Assembly (NCBI GenBank): GCA_022651385.1
Contig: JALCQR010000009.1
Span: 62,001 to 126,000, forward strand
Direction of reading: 5' to 3'
DNA: 64,000 nt
From: Clostridia bacterium
Lineage (GTDB): Bacteria > Bacillota > Clostridia > Lachnospirales > Anaerotignaceae
Below, one piece after another: positions 60,492 through 64,000 of the stretch (its first letter is position 1; each line of letters opens with the position of its first letter). A program made the position numbers and the translations under genes. The notes below the pieces were generated by a model, which was not told the origin of the DNA, searched no databases, and saw only the letters and a list, made by a program, of their open reading frames with translations.

Positions 60492-61346
60492 ATGGACTAT
60501 ACAAGTAATTTTAATTTAAAAAAACCGGCGCAGACGGACTTTTATAATGTATCTGACTTTAATGATAATGCCGACATAATTGATACAAAGCTTAAAGCAA
60601 ATGCAGATGCTGCATCAGGAGCTGAAAGCAAAGCCAAAGCGGCACTGCCTGAGAGTGATTTTACGGGAGCAAATGTGCTTGCCAAAATGGCAGCAGATAA
60701 AAGTGTAGTTCCGGTGAAAAACGGAGGAACGGGGGCCAGCTCGTCAAGCAGTGCCTTAAGTAATCTTGGAGGGTTATCAAAATCCGGTGGAATAATGGCA
60801 GGCGACATCATTATGGGAACAAATAAAGTGAAATATAATTCGTCCGGACAGACTTATATGCATTTTTGGGGAAATGATACTGAAGGGTTGGCTAAAACAA
60901 ATAATGTAGATATTGGTTCATGGCAGGGTGTTAGCTTTTCTAATACTTGCAGCACCGGGCCCGTAAGCAAAGGAAGCCCGGCTGTTTCGATAAGCACTCG
61001 AAGCGGTAACATATATTTAACTGGTGATATAAAAACTGCCGATGGTAATAATTATATACAGTCACTTTTGACAGGAGGGAAGATAAGTGTGGTAAAAAGT
61101 ATACAAAGAGGAATTTATAAATTTACTGATGAAGATAATGCTTCAATATCAATATCTACAGTTGACTCATCAAAATGTAGCGTTTTTATTAATAATCAGT
61201 ATATTGGTGGTCAGTGTGGTCATATTTATGGGTCCCAAGTAGTTTCTTTAACTTCAAGTAAATTAACAATTTCGCCAAATTATTATAGGTATAACAGTGA
61301 TAACAATTATGGAACAGCAGGATGGGAGATAGTTGAATTTTATTAA
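60492..61346 (+). CDS. Phage tail-fibre-like protein
   Basis: A 284-residue protein. The start DYTSNFNLKKPAQTDFYNVSDFNDNADIIDTKLK is a common N-terminus of Clostridia prophage tail-fibre or tail-tip proteins. A helical stretch rich in Ala and Lys, a VPVKNGGTGASSSSSALSNL fibre motif (the G-G-T-G-A repeat seen in tail fibres) and a beta-rich C-terminal part follow. It would bind a cell surface. ATG 60492 has AAAGGAG eight bases upstream. No baseplate, sheath or capsid genes are nearby. Confidence 0.85.
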   Translation: MDYTSNFNLKKPAQTDFYNVSDFNDNADIIDTKLKANADAASGAESKAKAALPESDFTGANVLAKMAADKSVVPVKNGGTGASSSSSALSNLGGLSKSGGIMAGDIIMGTNKVKYNSSGQTYMHFWGNDTEGLAKTNNVDIGSWQGVSFSNTCSTGPVSKGSPAVSISTRSGNIYLTGDIKTADGNNYIQSLLTGGKISVVKSIQRGIYKFTDEDNASISISTVDSSKCSVFINNQYIGGQCGHIYGSQVVSLTSSKLTISPNYYRYNSDNNYGTAGWEIVEFY

Positions 61347-61372
61347 ATTTAAATTTGAAAGGAGATGCATAT

Positions 61373-61663
61373 ATGTTTTATGCACAAATAAATGACGAAA
61401 ATATATGTACCTGTGTAAGTCAATTGTCCGGTGAAATTGACAATAAGTCTTTGATTCAAATTGACAGCTATGATACATCGCTTCTTGGTAAAAAGTATGA
61501 AAATAATACATGGGAAGAAACAGAGAGCAAAGAAGAAACAGATGATGTATCCGACAATGAGCTTTTTCAGGCGGAAGCACTTTTAAATCAACAAAATATT
61601 ATTATTAAGCAAAATGAACACGACGAAGTTTTGGCACAGATACTTTTAGACCAGCAAAGTTGA
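61373..61663 (+). CDS. Small phage-cassette protein, 96 residues
   Basis: MFYAQINDENICTCVSQLSG... followed by an acidic linker and a helical, Gln/Glu-rich C-terminus. It lies between the fibre and XkdX genes, where Clostridia prophages often carry a small protein of this sort, sometimes a fibre-assembly factor. Function unassigned. AAAGGAG precedes ATG 61373. Confidence 0.7.
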   Translation: MFYAQINDENICTCVSQLSGEIDNKSLIQIDSYDTSLLGKKYENNTWEETESKEETDDVSDNELFQAEALLNQQNIIIKQNEHDEVLAQILLDQQS

Positions 61664-61677
61664 AGGAGGAATACATA

Positions 61678-61812
61678 ATGTACAAAATAGTAAAAAGATT
61701 TTTTGACAAAGGAATATACAGCGCAAATGATGTTTCAAAGTTTGTTTTAAGCGGCAGCCTTACATCGGCAGAGTATAAAAATATAACCGGAACAGATTAT
61801 GCAGCACAATAA
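61678..61812 (+). CDS. XkdX family phage protein
   Basis: A 44-residue protein, MYKIVKRFFDKGIYSANDVS, KFVLSGSLTSAEYKNITG, and a short tail. The W/Y-x-x-V-K-R-F-F-x-x-G-x-Y and T-x-x-x-Y-x-x-I-T-G pattern is XkdX, a tiny protein always seen near the tail and lysis genes of Bacillus- and Clostridia-type phages and PBSX-like particles. GAAGGAGG precedes the ATG. Confidence 0.88.
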   Translation: MYKIVKRFFDKGIYSANDVSKFVLSGSLTSAEYKNITGTDYAAQ

Positions 61813-61818
61813 AATAAA

Positions 61819-61842
61819 AACCCCCATATTGGGGGTATTTTT
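61819..61842 (+). terminator. Terminator in the tail cassette
   Basis: ACCCCC-ATATT-GGGGGT followed by ATTTTTTA; it may reduce expression of the next gene. Confidence 0.85.
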
Positions 61843-61862
61843 TATAGAAAGAAGATGAAAAC

Positions 61863-62093
61863 TTGGAATTTAGTATACAATTTTGGATACAGATAATTAT
61901 TTATGCTCTATCTTTTGGCTGTGTTTACGGAAGCTTCAGCACAAGACTTAAATATCTTGAGAAAAAGATGGATATACACAATCAGCTTCAGGACAGAATG
62001 GTGGCGGTTGAGCAGTCGGCAAAGCAGGCCCACCATCGTTTGGACGAATTAAGAGATGAGCTGCACGATGAAGAAAGACGGGAAACAAGGTGA
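61863..62093 (+). CDS. XhlA-like/holin-associated small membrane protein
   Basis: A 76-residue protein with an N-terminal membrane segment (about 6-24) followed by a coiled coil LKYLEKKMDIHNQLQDRMVA...AHHRLDELRDELHDEE. Phage XhlA-type lysis proteins have a helix and a membrane anchor, though usually in the opposite order, so the assignment is to the general class. It starts with TTG and a weak AAGAAGA site. Its usual partner, an endolysin, is absent here; a GH25 lysozyme is 47 kb upstream. Confidence 0.6.
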   Translation: MEFSIQFWIQIIIYALSFGCVYGSFSTRLKYLEKKMDIHNQLQDRMVAVEQSAKQAHHRLDELRDELHDEERRETR

Positions 62094-62203
62094 TACAATT
62101 TACATTATATGTTTGATGTTATATTATTCATATAAAATATAAATTTTGATTTTAAGCGTGTTTTATGTGCTTCAAATGAAGCAGGTTTTATTAAAAATAC
62201 TAT

Positions 62204-62240
62204 AGATGAGAGAATATAATTTATGTTTCTCATCTTTTTT
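62204..62240. terminator. Bidirectional terminator between tail cassette and TetR gene
   Basis: AGATGAGA and TCTCATCT around a 16-base A+T loop, followed by T6; it reaches the end of the minus-strand gene. Confidence 0.82.
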
Positions 62241-62241
62241 A

Positions 62242-62862
62242 TTATTTTTTTATTCCGGATAAGAGTATTTCAAAATGTTCTCTAAATTGTTTTTTTAAAT
62301 CAAAATCGGGATATCTTATGCACCATTCATAAGTTAAACCGCGCAGTGCCATTACAAAGTGGTCTGCAATTACATCAACAGGGATTTCTGTTTTAAATTC
62401 TCCACTCTGTATTCCTCGATTTACTAAATCTCGGAATAAACTGTAGATATCTCTATTGTAATCCAGCAGAAAATCGGTTCCGGGCTTTCGTTCAATTTGA
62501 ATTCTGTATGCGATTTTAATTAAATTGTATCCTACATTATCTGCTATATTGTCGGCAATTTTTTCAACCAATGCAATCAAAATATGAAAAACTGATGTAT
62601 CATCAGGAAAGGATTTTTCAAAAGTTCTATAGTTAAAATCAGACTTGTTTACATATTCAGCTATAAGAGCAGACATAAGTGAATCTTTTGATGGAAAATG
62701 AACATAAAAGGCGCCTTTTGAAATTCCGGCTTTTTCAACTATGGAATCCACACTGACTTTTTCAAAACCATATTGCCGAAATAACTCGTCGGCACACTGA
62801 TATATTTTTCTTCTTGTCTCTGGTGCATTGCGCCTTCTGCTTTCTGTTTTCTGTGTTTTCAT
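62242..62862 (-). CDS. TetR/AcrR-family repressor
   Basis: A 206-residue repressor. The helix-turn-helix domain (about 14-62) reads TRRKIYQCADELFRQYGFEKVSVDSIVEKAGISKGAFYVHFPSK in pieces typical of TetR; the rest is the helical ligand domain. It is divergent from a secreted protein gene, with an 8-base inverted repeat around that gene's -10. It probably represses the surface protein, itself, or both. Ligand unknown. Confidence 0.9.
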   Translation of the reverse strand: MKTQKTESRRRNAPETRRKIYQCADELFRQYGFEKVSVDSIVEKAGISKGAFYVHFPSKDSLMSALIAEYVNKSDFNYRTFEKSFPDDTSVFHILIALVEKIADNIADNVGYNLIKIAYRIQIERKPGTDFLLDYNRDIYSLFRDLVNRGIQSGEFKTEIPVDVIADHFVMALRGLTYEWCIRYPDFDLKKQFREHFEILLSGIKK

Positions 62863-62878
62863 AAAATCAATTCCTCTC

Positions 62879-62923
62879 TTGACTTGATACAGTTACCGAA
62901 TTATAATGACTGTAGTCGGTAAC
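62879..62923 (+). promoter_or_regulatory. Surface-protein promoter with TetR-type operator
   Basis: TTGACT (62879-62884), 17 bases, TATAAT (62902-62907). GTTACCGA (62892-62899) and TCGGTAAC (62916-62923) are perfect inverted repeats on either side of the -10, and a smaller GACT-GT-AGTC dyad lies between them and the start. Confidence 0.82.
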
Positions 62924-63005
62924 GCTAATTAATATGATTATACAAAAAATTATTCATATATGCAAGTTATGAGCTGGGGAAATTAAAGAGAGGAAGGACG
63001 TAAAA

Positions 63006-64000
63006 GTGAAAAGGTTTAGAATGAAATTTTTGTCAATCATTATGGCGGTTGTATTTACCGTGGGGCTAATGCCTGTATATGCTGTTTCGGCACAGGCGGA
63101 AGAAGCGCTTTCTGTAAGCGGAGATGGCGGATACATGTATGACGAATCCGGCAACGTTACTATAACACAAAGTGGTACATATACAATTACTGGCACAGGG
63201 GACCAGATATCAAACACGATAAGCGTCGCCAGTGACGTGAAGAATGTAGATATCACTCTTGACAATGTAAACATTGTCACATCAAGCACAACTTCAAGTG
63301 CTTTTACACTGGAAGGTAATAACAATGTAAATTTAACACTTTGCGACTCTAATACTTTAGAAAGCGGCAGTAATTATGCCGGTCTCCAAGTAACAGGACA
63401 CTCAAATCTTAGGATAGACGGCGACGGCTCTTTGTCTGTAACAGGCGGCAACGGCGGTGCCGGAATAGGTGGCGGTGTTATGGGCGACGGCGGAGATGTA
63501 ACAATAAACGGTGGTACGGTAGTAGCAACGGGCAAGTCTGGCGGCGCAGGAATAGGAGGCGGCTTCACGGCGAGCAGCGGAGGAGATGTAACAATAACCG
63601 GTGGTAGAGTAGTAGCAACGGAAAATGATTTCGAAGACGACTACGTTGCCGTCGGGAATGCAATAATAACTGGCGGCTCAGTTAAAGCCGACAATATAGG
63701 CTCGACAGTATATTATGACACGGACCGAACAACCAAGGCATATCTTACCGAGGTTACGGTAGGAGAAACACCGGTTGTATCCAAGGATGTTACATATACA
63801 ATAAACGGCGGAAGCAACATTAAAACTGCGACAGACGAAAACGGTATACTTTACCTTTGGCTGCCCGAAAGCAGTTCAACAGCAGTGGACATTATGACAT
63901 CAAGCAATGCTGAGTACGAGGCTGCAGGTGAAATAGCGGCGTCAAATGACAACACATTAACTGCTGTTATTATGCCGATAAAAATAACAGAACTTCCATT
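63006..64000 (+). CDS. Secreted surface protein, N-terminal part (runs off the window)
   Basis: At least 331 residues, open at the right edge. GTG 63006 follows GAGAGGAAGG. The signal peptide is MKRFRMKFLSIIMAVVFTV...VYAVSAQAEE. The mature part is beta-rich, with repeats such as NLRIDGDGSLSVTGGNG, GAGIGGGVMGDGGDVTINGG and GAGIGGGFTASSGGDVTITGG, typical of large Gly-rich adhesin-like proteins of gut Clostridia with beta-helical heads. Wall-anchoring signals would lie beyond the window. A 30-residue repeat is encoded by two 40-base near-copies. Confidence 0.8.
   Translation, partial: MKRFRMKFLSIIMAVVFTVGLMPVYAVSAQAEEALSVSGDGGYMYDESGNVTITQSGTYTITGTGDQISNTISVASDVKNVDITLDNVNIVTSSTTSSAFTLEGNNNVNLTLCDSNTLESGSNYAGLQVTGHSNLRIDGDGSLSVTGGNGGAGIGGGVMGDGGDVTINGGTVVATGKSGGAGIGGGFTASSGGDVTITGGRVVATENDFEDDYVAVGNAIITGGSVKADNIGSTVYYDTDRTTKAYLTEVTVGETPVVSKDVTYTINGGSNIKTATDENGILYLWLPESSSTAVDIMTSSNAEYEAAGEIAASNDNTLTAVIMPIKITELP
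63492..63621 (+). repeat. Two 40-bp near-identical copies, 90-bp period, inside the surface protein gene
   Basis: GGAGATGTAACAATAA...GTAGTAGCAACGG at 63492-63531 recurs at 63582-63621 with about three differences. The period is 30 codons and matches the GDVTI-N/T-GG protein repeat, so repeat number may vary between strains. Confidence 0.85.

Noticed and set aside
1-64000. CRISPR arrays, rRNA genes, further tRNAs
   Set aside because: No regularly spaced repeats, rRNA sequence or other cloverleaf seen on reading; a covariance search could still find a missed small RNA.

Overview
The window comes from a low-G+C, anaerobic, spore-lineage Firmicute of the class Clostridia, probably Lachnospiraceae-like. 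The evidence is a complete SCIFF (six-cysteine) ranthipeptide locus with its radical-SAM maturase, an IscR/cysteine desulfurase/IscU set, a Gram-positive tad pilus locus without secretin, AAGGAG-type ribosome binding sites and many U-tailed terminators. No species can be named from sequence alone.

Layout. (1) 1-12.3 kb is core genome: an aminotransferase tail, iscR-iscS-iscU, a FadR-type regulator, a flavin reductase/PHP phosphoesterase pair, a TIGR04086 membrane gene, scfA-scfB, secD-secF, recJ-apt and tRNA-Ser(GCT). (2) 12.3-15.7 kb is a small phage-like accessory patch 3' of the tRNA: integrase-arm-like repeats, a type I toxin-antitoxin module of the holin-like toxin family, a GH25 lysozyme, a protein ending in what looks like a polymorphic toxin type 44 domain, a candidate membrane immunity protein and an excisionase-like HTH protein. 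(3) 16-25.6 kb is a tad/Flp pilus locus behind a c-di-GMP-I riboswitch and terminator. (4) 25.6-48.5 kb is a visibly more G+C-rich accessory block edged by decayed IS256, IS110 and tyrosine-integrase fragments. It holds a five-gene exopolysaccharide locus with a PilZ-glycosyltransferase fusion, a seven-gene redox/detoxification operon under an intact MerR-type operator whose regulator gene is broken, and a two-component system with repeated candidate binding sites. (5) 48.5-60.4 kb returns to host-like composition: two paralogous pairs of tiny genes, a GntR-regulated ABC-transporter/amidohydrolase/alcohol dehydrogenase operon with an ATPase-permease fusion, and HD-GYP and GGDEF genes. (6) 60.4-64 kb: an orphan phage-tail cassette (fibre, small protein, XkdX, XhlA-like), a TetR regulator and the start of a large secreted surface protein.

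Two threads run across the window. First, cyclic di-GMP: a riboswitch on the pilus locus, a PilZ-like module on the exopolysaccharide synthase, an HD-GYP protein and a GGDEF protein lie within 43 kb, which fits a motile-to-sessile switch. Second, an identical 21-base element, followed by a leader of about 50 bases, precedes both the putative type 44 toxin gene (13.7 kb) and the tail-fibre cassette (60.5 kb). The two phage-like islands may therefore be co-regulated and may be parts of one dispersed toxin/tail/lysis system. That link is the least ordinary thing I see here, but it rests on sequence similarity alone.
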